Source: Cephalotus follicularis (taxonomy: Eukaryota; Streptophyta; Magnoliopsida; Oxalidales; Cephalotaceae). From it: a stretch of 64,000 nucleotides of DNA. The stretch lies in the NCBI GenBank assembly GCA_001972305.1, contig BDDD01000062.1, forward strand, positions 292,352-356,351. The letters run 5' to 3'. Made by a program: the position numbers and the translations under genes. Of this stretch, positions 24,039 through 33,935 are shown in pieces (position 1 is the stretch's first letter; each line of letters begins with the position of its first letter). The notes below the pieces were generated by a model. The model saw only the letters and a program-made list of their open reading frames with translations. It was not told where the DNA came from and ran no database searches.

Positions 24039-25942
24039 TTTGTGCTTCTGTTAGTGGCCTAGTGGGTTTTTTAGAGGGTATGTTTTGTGGATTTTTTTTC
24101 TCAAGGAGGATTTTGTTATTAGATCATGTGATGGGGTTATGAAGTTGGGGGTTGTAAAGGGTAAGTGACAAAAATGAAAGGGATGTGAAAAAAATGGTGG
24201 ATTTGGAGAAAAATTAAGGAGGGAGTGATTTAGGGCTTTGGTGCTTCTGGGTTAAAAGGGAAGATAAGAAATGGGGTTTGTGGGATTTTTGGTTGGTTGG
24301 AAGTGCAATGGATTTGGTGTTTCTGTAACTGTGGTGGCGAAGTGAGGATGGGGAAAAAGTCTTGACATGTGATTTGAGTTTGGCTAGGCTTTTGTTATGA
24401 GTGAGAGAAGAAAGTATGCTAAGGATTTTTTTTTTTTTTTTTTGTAAATGTATATTGATATGTTATATCTATATGGTGTTGATTAAATTTAGTCTCACTT
24501 ATGTAAAGATTAAAGATACATAAATAATTGTGTGATTTTGGGTCTCTCTCCTTGTGGATGAAGGAAACTTCCCATATTGACTTCTATTCCAGGATATAGG
24601 CTTACTCACAAGTCATAAGAATTAGTGTGTACCAATTTCTTATTGTTGGTGACCACAAATGAGTTGGTTAGTGTTTTACAAGCTATAAGGTAGAGCGTGG
24701 AGTTGATCCATTTCAAACACACCTTCTATGAATTTTCTTTGTAACTCCCTTGGGTACTTTCTGTCTTCTTGCTGTGGAAATTATCTAGTTCTAGCCTTGT
24801 AGGGGCCATTGCTTACCGAACCAATTATCTAATGAAATGAAGGAATGCTCACGGTCGTAAAATATTCTCTCTTTGTCATTATATTGGAAGAGTCTATGTT
24901 TAGACTTTAGAAGGACTTGGCTTGCAGACTAGTCTAATGGATCCAATGAATCACATCCTGCCGTTAATACCTGGACCACCAGTCCACCTTATTTATAAAT
25001 CTATTTAATTTGTTAACGAAATATAGACACAATTTGGCAACCACTTCCTTTCATCCTTTGAAACGAAAGCTTTGAGAGTTAATGAATGGTTGGCTTCTTT
25101 TAGATGTTCTATCTGTTAAATGTTCAATTCAAAAACCTATCTGCATATATGTGAAAAGGAGGATTCTCTTGGATTCGGCTCCTCTCCTCTCCTCGTGAGA
25201 ATAGTCTATTTGTATTGCCTAACGCATTTTTTGTTTGTTTTTCATCTCTCGTACGCTAGTTTTATTAGAACTCCCTCAAGGTGCCCAGTACAAGAGAATA
25301 TCATAATTAACTTTGTCAAGTACCTAAAATAGACAAAGCCTCTATGCAAGCCCTTAATAACGGGATGAAAACGCGATAACTCAGGTATTGGTTTGTTGCG
25401 CGCACGTTACACGGTAAGGACTAATGTAGTAAGGGCTTGAGTTTGTTTGACTCTCATATCATATTAAACTAAATTTAGAACTACAAATGTATGTTTTGAA
25501 AGAGAAAAAGGAGTCTATCAAATTAATTGATGATCCTTCCATGTTTAACCAATATATGACAAGTTTTCTTCTCAACAATATCGATCTATTTACGAAAAGA
25601 TAAAAAAATCACCGATTTCGTGTTATTAGATTTTACCTCCTCCTTGACAATATATCAAAATACTAATGCTATAAATTACGACACAAATACGAATGCAAAA
25701 TGTTAGTGGCTATATCTGGCGAACCCTGAAATTACGATCCACTTTCGGCAGAAGTTTTAGACAATGGTTAATGTTAGCATATTTTACATTGATTAGATAA
25801 ATAGGTGTGAGACTCATCTTTGTTACTAACATATTTTTAGACTGCTTCAAACTTTAACATGGCATGAGAGTTATACCTAAAAGTCCTGAACCTCTTTTTA
25901 TTTAAACATTTAAAACTCATTCCAGTCAACTTGTACGATTTT
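24039..25942. other. Upstream region of the AAA-ATPase gene; otherwise no gene seen
   Basis: The first few hundred bases should hold the promoter and 5' untranslated region of the minus-strand gene. No single TATA box is decisive; an AT-rich TATA-like stretch lies near 24445-24475. Positions 24540-25060 look like old untranslated or repeat DNA but were not recognised. A short possible inverted-repeat element with ends CAAGCCCTTA and TAAGGGCTTG lies at about 25346-25440. Confidence 0.4.
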
Positions 25943-26343
25943 TGATATCTCTATCAAGCAATCAATCACACAAAAAATAACGATAAAATAAAAGACACAG
26001 AGTTATCCAGGTTCACCCCAATTCAAGATTACGTCATGTACAAGGAGATTTTATTATAGATTCAATAATTTACTCACACATCTCTCTGTTACAATGAGGA
26101 ACCATCATAAGAGATTTGTTTATATAGGCAATACTAGAAAACCCTAACATTCAAGTAGCTATTCATAGGTCAAGCCTAAACTACTAATAATTAATATATA
26201 AAACCAGGCATGCATCCGATTAAGACCCGCTGATCGGGCAACGGGACCCCCGTCGGCTCACCGGAGAGCGGAACCTCCGGTATTCCATCCGATAAAGTCA
26301 TAGTCGTATTGTTGATATGTCAAAATAAATATCAACTCCAACA
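25943..26343 (-). mobile_element. Possible Copia-type solo LTR or TRIM
   Basis: On minus the stretch starts TGTTGGAGTTGATATTT and ends AGAGATATCA. It contains the TGTAACAGAGAG...GTGTAAATT-like and GGGGTGAACCTGGATAACTC-like stretches typical of the R-U5 part of small plant Copia LTRs. No target duplication was found and no second copy is present, so the boundaries are tentative. Confidence 0.35.
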
Positions 26344-26382
26344 CAAGTAGCATGCTTTTATATACGGACATTTAGCTTTAAA

Positions 26383-26685
26383 AGTTATGGTGAAATACAA
26401 AAAACCCCTCGAGATTTAAACTCGATAACACTTAACCCCTTGTATTTTCAAATATTACATATATCTCATTGACTTACGATTTATGTTTATAATAAAGGGG
26501 GTTAATCCTTAAACATACTCAAACATGAGGAGGTTAATCATTAAACGGACTCAAACATGAGGGGGTTAATGGTCAAACGGACTCAAACCTGAAGGGGTTT
26601 TTGTAATATTTGAAAACAGATGGGGCAAAGTGTTAACGAGTTCAAATCTCAGAACAGTTTTTGTATTTTACCCTAAAAATTAACA
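26383..26685. mobile_element. MITE with long terminal inverted repeats inside a duplicated segment
   Basis: The left end GGTGAAATACAAAAAACCCC pairs over about 75 bp with the right end, whose reverse complement starts GGGTAAAATACAAAAAC. Both arms end in TTTCAAATATTACA. The centre holds three to four copies of a roughly 30-bp unit GGTTAATCNTTAAACGGACTCAAACATGAG (given as two parts: GGTTAATCNTTAAACGG and ACTCAAACATGAG). Flanking copies of a roughly 50-bp host segment starting CTCCAACACAAGTAGCATGC occur at 26336 and 26692. Confidence 0.7.
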
Positions 26686-27045
26686 ATTGTCTCCAACACA
26701 AGTAGCATGCTTTTAGATACGGACATTTAGCTTTAAAAGTTAACAATTGCATATTTTTATGATGCAAAACCATGTGCAAATAACTAGTCTAGTTTCAATA
26801 GCAATTATTATGCAAAGATATAATCAGTGGATAATGCGTAGTTTGCATATCAAAATTCATAACCATATATTAGTTCTTATGCTCAATTCCCTAACAAGTG
26901 GAGCAAGCAATATGCTCAACTCCCTATCAAGTGGAGCAAGCAATTACCGCTAATGTGCACAAAATGTCTTCCTTGCCAAAGAGAAAAACAATAACATTAA
27001 CAATGCAATTTGAAGGGATTTGTGCAGCCGATTTTGAATGAATAC

Positions 27046-27682
27046 TGATAGGGGAAAAATCTTATATATAAGCCTGGTGACGCACGTCACTAGGGAAGGG
27101 CAACAACTGTCCTCCTAGGAGATGGGTACGTGGAATATGTCATGTCATCAACCAATGAAAAAGCCGCCTAAGCAGTCTGACACGCCACACAGGTCAGGAG
27201 GTCAGGCTTGCACGCCCACGCAGCCACTCAGGTAGGCTGACACCCCGTCATATCAGTATGGGAAAAGAAAATGACAAGCCGCCACAGCCCTCCAATCTAT
27301 TAATGGGCTTGCGGCCATGGCCACCAAATGGGGAGGAGACCAAGGGAGATGTCAGGGCCACTGACGTCATCTCCCTAGGGGCAACCAACTCCCGATTGGA
27401 CGTTGACATTCCTATAAATACCAGTTCAACAGTCAATACAAAGGTCAACCATTTTTTCTAGCACACAAAGAACAAAAATACCCTCTGTACAACTGCTAAC
27501 TTGAGCGTCGGAGTGTCCTCAGGAGAACAACCTCATGGACCTTCTATCTCTCTCTCTTGCTTGTGCAGGGATCACCAGTCATCACCAAAAACCCCTTTCT
27601 CGGACAGATTCCCGCGTTCCCCTAAAACAAATCAAGCCCTAACACGTAGGGTACTGTTGTAGGAGAGATTTCTGCATCAACA
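27046..27682 (+). repeat. 5' LTR of Tat-C
   Basis: 637 bp, starting TGATAGGGG and ending GCATCAACA. The TATA box TATAAATA is at 27413-27420. It matches 43568-44213 throughout. Confidence 0.95.
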
Positions 27683-27684
27683 GT

Positions 27685-27702
27685 TGGCGCCGTCTGTGGG
27701 AA
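27685..27702 (+). promoter_or_regulatory. Primer-binding site of Tat-C
   Basis: TGGCGCCGTCTGTGGGAA, two bases after the LTR, the same as in Tat-B. It is probably primed by tRNA-Arg as in other Tat elements (not checked). Confidence 0.85.
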
Positions 27703-27727
27703 ACACAGCAAGAAGCCATTGAGAATC

Positions 27728-29696
27728 ATGCCTCCGAGGAAGCACATCAACAACTATTCCGGTGCGGGTGGAAGCCAGCCTGCCGCTGGAAGCGATCCAG
27801 CCCAAACTGCTTAAGCGGTCGCCGTCATAGAACAGGCTCCCGTTACGGGGGAGCGATTGAACCAAATGATTGAAGGGGTGGAGCGCCTCACCGAGTTGCT
27901 CACCGCCGCCTTGGCAAACCAACAACGTGCCAGAGCTGTCCCGTCAGCGATCCGAGGAGTTTCTGGCCACAACAGGCCAGTGGTGGAGATTGGGCACCCC
28001 CGAGGTGCCAGGCGAAATCGTCCAAGGGGAGACGAACTTCCCCCTAGGCGGTTAGGGGACGACCTTCCCCTGGGGAGGAGACCTGAGACCCATATATCTC
28101 AGAGGGCAGAGTCCTCAACTGCCCGGGATCAGCCCAACGATCCCAGAAGGGCGCGTCCTGAGCGCCAGCCAATGGAAGTGGATCCCCAAGTTGAGTCCCG
28201 GGGTGCGGAGCAGGCACCGGTGCGCTCCAACGCTTCGCGCAGAGCGGGAGCGAAGCAGAAGAGCAGGCATGACCACACAGCCGCTTTGGCCGGGGGGTCA
28301 CGTGTTTCTAGCAGGGCCAGGAACATTGAAGACGTGGAGCAGGCAATGAACAGAAGGCTTGCGGAGATGGAGAGAAGGCTCCAAGGAGCCGAGAAGCCAA
28401 AGGGATATCTGGCGGAGGTGCGTAGCCTCAGCGCCCACCCATTCACAACAGAGATCATGGAGGAGCGCATCCCCAGCGGATACCAGCTCCCTAGCCTCGA
28501 CAAATATGACGGGTCTGCAGATCCCCTCCAACATGTCCGCACCTACATTCAAACCATGCTGGTGCACCAGGCCTCGGACACTACACACTGCCGAGGTTTC
28601 CCGGCGACGCTGACTGGATCTGCCCAATCATGGTTCTCAACCCTGGCTCAGAAGTCGGTGGAGGATTTTGATCAACTTACGGAGATGTTCGTCACTAAAT
28701 TCCTCAACAGCACCACGTAGAGGCGGAACTCCACCCATCTGATCAATGTGGTGCAGGGGAGGGACGAGCCACTGAGGGACTACCTCACTAGGTTCAACAA
28801 GGAGTCCCTCACGGTGAAGGACCTAGAGCCATCTTTCGCCATGGCAGCATTGAACAACGACCTGAGGAACAACTCCTCTTTCACTTTCTCCCTTCTGAAG
28901 AGGCCAGCCCTGGATATGGCCGACCTGCTGAGGAGAGCAGAGAGATATGTGAATGCGGAGGAGGAGATGGCGGCCAAAAACAAAAAACCCCCTGGTCGGG
29001 CCATCAGGAGGAGATATGGGAGCATTCACGAAATGCCCCCGAAAAAAAGGAAAAGAAGAGGGAGAGGTCGGACTTGACCAAGGACGACCTTCGACACAAG
29101 CTCTCCAGGAGGGAAGGCTCGACTCAGGGAGGGGCACCTATCCCTTCCTACAAAAACTTCGCCCCCCTCCTGGACACACGCACCAGGATACTTGTCGTGG
29201 AGCAGGATAAGGTCCCCATTCAGTGGCCTGAGAAGCTGAGGTCCCCAACAGAGAAGAGGGACGTGGAGAAATACTGCAGGTACCACCGCGACCATGGGCA
29301 CGATACCGAGGAATACAGGCAGGTGAAGAACCAGATTGAGGATTTGATCCGGAGGGGGCATTTGCGCAAGTATGTGGATAGAGAGGCTCCCCAAGGAAGA
29401 AGGGAGAAAAGGAAGGAAGAGGCCCCTCGGCGGGAGGAAGAGCAGCAGCAAAAGCCCAGGGGTGTTATCCACACCATCTCTGGGGGGGTCGCGTCTGGTG
29501 ACGACCATAAGAATGCCAGGAAAGCCTATGGGAGGCAGTCCCTGGCGGTACAGCAGGTCCATCACAGCAAGAGGTTGAGGACTGGCGGAGATGAGGAGGT
29601 TATATCCTTCTCCGAGGCAGACTATGAGGGAGTACGTCTCCCTCACGATGATCTAGTGGTGGTAACTCTTATGGTGGAACTTTTCACCATGAAAAG
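27728..29696 (+). pseudogene. Tat-C gag, 5' part, up to the nested insertion
   Basis: ATG at 27728 (MPPRKHINNYSG). There are in-frame stops at 27812-27814 and 28718-28720 (CAG-like to TAG), and a frameshift at the A-run near 29040. The capsid domain (KYDGSADPLQHVRTYIQ, FVTKFLN) lies around 28490-28720. The zinc-finger-like CRYHRDHGHDTEE region is near 29275; the final Cys of the family motif reads Tyr. The frame then enters the protease linker (VELFTMK) and is cut by the Copia insertion at 29697. The rest of the polyprotein resumes at 35014. Confidence 0.9.
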
Positions 29697-30528
29697 TGAA
29701 AGTAATGTATGGCAATCTTAAACAAGAAAATTGTATGCGGAAATTACAATTTAAACTATGAATGTAAACAATCTCACAATAACAAATAAATTAAAGAGTT
29801 AAGGGATAGAGATTATGCAAACGGATTTATAGTGGTTCGGCAAATCCGTGCCTACGTCCACTTTCTCAAGAACCCCTTGAGTTTCCACTAGAATCCACTA
29901 GCAACCTTTGATTTTTCGCTTACGGGTGCAAATCAAAGCAAACCACCTTACACTTGATTTGGATTCCGGGTGCAAATCAAACAAACACCTTACAAGGGTT
30001 CACTCCCCTCAAATACAAAGAATGATAAAAGTGAATTGTGTTGTGTTTACAATAACCTCTCAAAGGATGGATATGAAAGTGCTAGCTTAGTTACAAGCTT
30101 TGGATATTGATTTGAAAGATGTAAAATAGCTCTAGTGTTGCTTGGAAGTAATATGTATTTGCTTGTTATCTCTTGATATGTCTCTTGTGTAAAAATACCA
30201 CATTCTTCCTTTTATAGAGATCCTCCAACGGATCTATTTTTAGGCATTCAGACCAAATCCAGCCGGCTGGATTTTCCTTGCAGTCGGCTGGTAAAATGTT
30301 GTGCATTTGTAATTATAGCCGTTGGAGGGAGGCAGACGGCTGGATGGACTGGGCAGTCGACTGGAAAGCCTTGGCAGTCGACTGATGCTCTGTTCCAGTC
30401 GGCTGTTTGGGCTAGAAATTCGATTTCCAAAGCTCCTAATATTGCATGATTTTGACATTTAACATACTGAAATTAACTCATCTATCATTTATCAAGTCTT
30501 AAGCATTTGTCCAAGTAATTTAGCAACA
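29697..30528 (-). repeat. 3' LTR of the nested Copia element (short form)
   Basis: 29697-30433 aligns base for base with 33936-34672. The remaining roughly 95 bp to 30528 do not match the other LTR. The outer edge here is placed at TGTTGC (minus, 30528) next to a purine tract; alternatively the LTR is simply truncated at 30433. The TATA box is at about 30209-30216. Confidence 0.75.
30259..30406. repeat. Palindrome array in the 3' LTR (6 copies, 21-bp spacing)
   Basis: Copies of the 12-mer CCAGTCGACTGG-like palindrome start at 30259, 30280, 30332, 30353, 30374 and 30395. Spacing within clusters is exactly 21 bp, while the 9 bases between copies vary. The array lies upstream of the LTR TATA box when read on minus. 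Confidence 0.9.
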
Positions 30529-31017
30529 ATTCTCCCCCTTTTTGTATGCCTCGTTTCAAAAAGACAATATAAAAGCAATGTATACTTAAGCAATTTTGCA
30601 AATGCAATACTCAATTTTACCAATCTATCAACATCAATCTTATCAATGCAATACCAATAAAACATAATCAATAAAACATCTCCCCCTTTTTGTCAAGCAA
30701 CAAAAAAAGTTGAAAGAGACTCCCCCTTATTCATAGCATATGTGTAAGCCTTTTAACAATGGGCTTGAGTAAAAGCAAATTTTTCTTTAACTAAGTCATA
30801 CTCAAATTTAAAATATGGAGAGGAACCATAATAACAAGCATAACCTTTATATATATTCAACTCCATCAACACAATATATAACAATGCAAGTTTATTACAT
30901 AAACTTCAAAGTCATCTTACAATAAAAACACCAAGTTTCTCAAACACAAATTACAAAAATCATAACAAGTTCATCACACAATACAAAATGAAAATGTGAT
31001 ATGCATAAGATGTTTGC

Positions 31018-32133
31018 TCAAGAAGATCCGGGAAGTGGTGGTTGAGGGAAGGCATTTTGGAGCATTCGGATCACTTGGGCCATTTGTGCGTCTTGGGAGT
31101 CTAAGCGATCATAAATTTGATCCACCCTTCCTTGAATGTATTCCATCTTTGCTTGTAGAGACTCCATGGTTGGCCGACTAATACCACTTCCACTTCCACT
31201 TCCACTTCCACTTGGCCTCACTTTGAATCTATCTCCGTCATCATCTTTTTCCTCTTCTTCACTGACATCTCTCCCAATATCTACATCCGGTTCCCTTACC
31301 GGTGCTCTTCCTCCAGCTTGTATCTTTACCCATAAACCATCTTCGAACTTGATATTACAATTCCTTAAACCGGCTTTATTGATCAATTGTTTGGATTTTG
31401 GTTTGACATTGTATTAATCATTTAGGTCAATATCTAGGGTAGCTAGAATCCTACTTAAGAGCATAGGATATGGGAGGTGATTTGGTCTTGACAAAATATG
31501 GTTGACAATAAGGTATGGGAGATTGACAAGAGTTCCATTCTTTATGCAAGCTATTAACTTTAGGTCTCGCTCGGATGGGAGGGTATGCGAGCCTTCTCTT
31601 GGCAACAAAGTGTTGGTAACTAGCAAGAGGAGAATACGAGTAGCTATGGGCAAATGGCTACTAGTGACGGTCATAATGGGATTGACATTAGGCCGTTCTA
31701 AGCAAATTTTCAATGCATCGGATTTTTCGATATCATTAAAGTGTGTGATACCGGTGCATGGAATTCCTAGGGTTTCTCCTATGAATTCAGGGGTTATTTC
31801 AACAGCAACACCAAGAACAAAAGATTTGGCAAAACAATTAGAGGATTTATCTAGGTTAGCATAAAAAAGTTTCACTATCCTAGGGTAAATGGGGTGTGAT
31901 GAACACAAATAATCAAACCATCATAATTGTTCAAGCCATGGTCTAATAGAAGCAATATTGCAAGTTAAAACAGCCCTATCTAACCATTTCTCATTATGTA
32001 ATTTGACAGAATTCAAAGTGAAGGTATACCTCTCTTCATTTTCCTTTGAGAGGAATAAGTCACCATTATAATCCATCCTTGCACTTGAGCTTCCTTGCTT
32101 GGTTCCCACACTTTTCCTCTTCCTTGATGCCAT
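31018..32133 (-). pseudogene. Envelope-like / putative plant transposon protein ORF
   Basis: ATG at 32133 in a good plant context (ATCAATGGC), starting MASRKRKSVGTKQG. One frame runs 371 codons to 31018 with two internal stops (31921-31923 and 31414-31416). The N-terminus is basic. The middle (IYPRIVKLFYANL, then PEFIGETLGIP and LPYPMLLSRIL) resembles the envelope-like protein of SIRE-type Copia elements and the putative plant transposon protein domain (PF20167-like). The C-terminus has an acidic patch, a Gly-Ser run and a predicted short coiled coil (MESLQAKMEYIQGRVDQIYD). Function is unknown. Upstream lie a TATA-like box (32223-32230) and a palindrome array, as if it had its own promoter. 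Confidence 0.75.
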
Positions 32134-32222
32134 TGATGATAGAGGGACGATTTATGGGCGATTTTTAGGGTTTGGCAGTGTTTTTGGGAGAGAAGGTTGT
32201 GAGAGGGAAGGAGAAAAACGCG

Positions 32223-32230
32223 TTTTATAA
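32223..32230 (-). promoter_or_regulatory. TATA-like box before the envelope-like ORF
   Basis: On minus this reads TTATAAAA, followed by a CT-rich, AAACCCTAA-containing leader of about 90 bp and then the ATG at 32133. The palindrome array begins about 20 bp upstream. The arrangement copies that of the LTR promoter. This is inferred from sequence; no transcript is known. Confidence 0.5.
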
Positions 32231-32249
32231 AAAACTGTTCTGTGTAAAA

Positions 32250-32323
32250 ACAGTCGACTGGTGTCATTAGGCAGTCGACTGGATCATAGACAGTCGACTG
32301 GACCAGGACACCAGTCGGCTGGA
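32250..32323. repeat. Internal palindrome array (4 copies)
   Basis: Copies of the palindrome start at 32250, 32271, 32290 and 32311, so the spacing is 21, 19 and 21 bp. Three are perfect CAGTCGACTG, including a GTCGAC centre, and one is CAGTCGGCTG. Confidence 0.9.
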
Positions 32324-32671
32324 ATCTGCAGAAAATGAAATTGGCAGATTCGAGTCTTTTCTTTGATCCGAATAGTGACTTAGATATCTGAGCATTTTGA
32401 TATGATTGAGTTGAAAACTCAATGTTTGATGCAAGACATGTTTTAAAAACAAACATAAAATCAATCATGTAGTTGCATTCAAAAAATCATAGCACATATA
32501 CACATACCAATTGTCATGACATGTACAAAAACAAAAAGTACTTACTACACGCGTGCTCACTGATCATATTTATATCTTGATGTTCCATAGAACCATTTCC
32601 TTTGAGCACACCTACAAAGTAAGAAATTTAAACTTTTGGTACCCAAATAAATTTGGGTCCTTGAGTGTTAG

Positions 32672-33880
32672 TCACCTCTTTAAATCATCAATTTCTTTTG
32701 ACATAGAGATAGCATTTTTCTTTAAAGTCTTATTTTTCAAACAAGCATTCTCATACTCAACATATAAATTCTCATAAGCATTTTGTAATTCATCAAATGT
32801 AAAGTTTACCTCATTTTCTTCCTCATCCTCAATTGCCATGTAAGCAATGTGTGCAACTTCTTCATCGCTTTCCTCTTCGGAGCTTGAGGAGTCACTATCC
32901 GACCATGTGGCTACCATCGCTTTCTTCTTCTTGAAGTGTCCATTCTTTTTCTTGAATTGCTCTTTCTTTTTAAGGTTTGGACATTCGTTTTTGAAGTGGT
33001 CGGGCTTCTTGCATTCATAGCATGTTGGTTCTTCCCGTTTGCTTGGTTCTTCATCTTGAAGGTAATTCTTTTTGAAATTCGTTTTACCTTTTTGATTCTT
33101 GAGGAACCTTTTGAATTGGGAGGTAATAAGCGCAACATCTTCATCTTCATCACTTTCACTATCTTCCTTTGAAGCTTTGAAAGCGATTGCCTTTTTCTTC
33201 TTGACTTCCACATTCTCATGATTCTTCATTGTTGTCTCATGTGTCATCAAGGAGCCTAGGAGTTGTTCGAGTGGAAGAGTGGAAAGGTCCTTAGCCTCCT
33301 CAATTGCCGTCACTTTTGGAGTCCAACTCTTCGGCAAGCACCTCAAAATTTTCCTTACAAGTTCTTGGTTAGAATATGATTTGCCAAGATTATTAAGAGA
33401 ATTAATAATGGTAGTAAAGCGAGTAAACATATCACTAATACTCTCATTATCATGCATTATAAACAATTCATACTCATGTACAAGCATGCTTATTTTAGAT
33501 TCCTTAACTTGATTCGTGCCTTCATATGTGCCTTCTAATAAATCTCACATTTCTTTAGCCGAATCACACGAGGATATCCGATTAAATTCATTAGGGCCAA
33601 CGGCACAAAATAAAACATGTTTTGCTTTAGAATTTAATTGGAGCATCCTAAAGTCATTGTCATTATATTCATTTTCCGGTTTAGGAGAGACTACTCCTTC
33701 TATAGTTCTAGTGGGCATTCAAGGACCATTAACAATTATATGCCACAATTGATAGTCAAGGGATTGTAAAAATATGGTCATCCTAGTCTTCCAAAAGCTA
33801 TAGTTGTTTCCATCAAAAAATGGAGGTCTAGTAATGGAGGAACCTTCTAATCCCATGCTTAGGTTCATTTGGTTTGCCAT
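32672..33880 (-). pseudogene. Copia gag (UBN2 type) of the nested element
   Basis: ATG at 33880 (MANQMNLSMG), 43 bp after the primer site. One frame to 32672 with two stops (33719-33721 and 33545-33547, the latter at a usual Trp position). It contains FFDGNNYSFWKTRM near the start, the UBN2 core (ISDMFTRFTTIINSL, LRCLPKSWTPKVTAIEE), and a zinc knuckle CYECKKPDHFKNEC (CX2CX4HX4C) with Asp for the usual Gly. Lys-rich and Ser/Asp/Glu-rich tails follow. Just after the stop another frame shows GPKFIWVPK, the motif that precedes protease in SIRE-type elements. Sequence homologous to pol ends there. Confidence 0.85.
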
Positions 33881-33922
33881 GGATCTTTATATCTCTAACA
33901 ATTAAGAATAAAGAGATAACCT

Positions 33923-33933
33923 CTCTGATACCA
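33923..33933 (-). promoter_or_regulatory. Primer-binding site of the nested Copia element
   Basis: TGGTATCAGAG on minus, two bases inside the 5' LTR end, complementary to initiator tRNA-Met as in most plant Copia elements. Confidence 0.85.
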
Positions 33934-33935
33934 AC

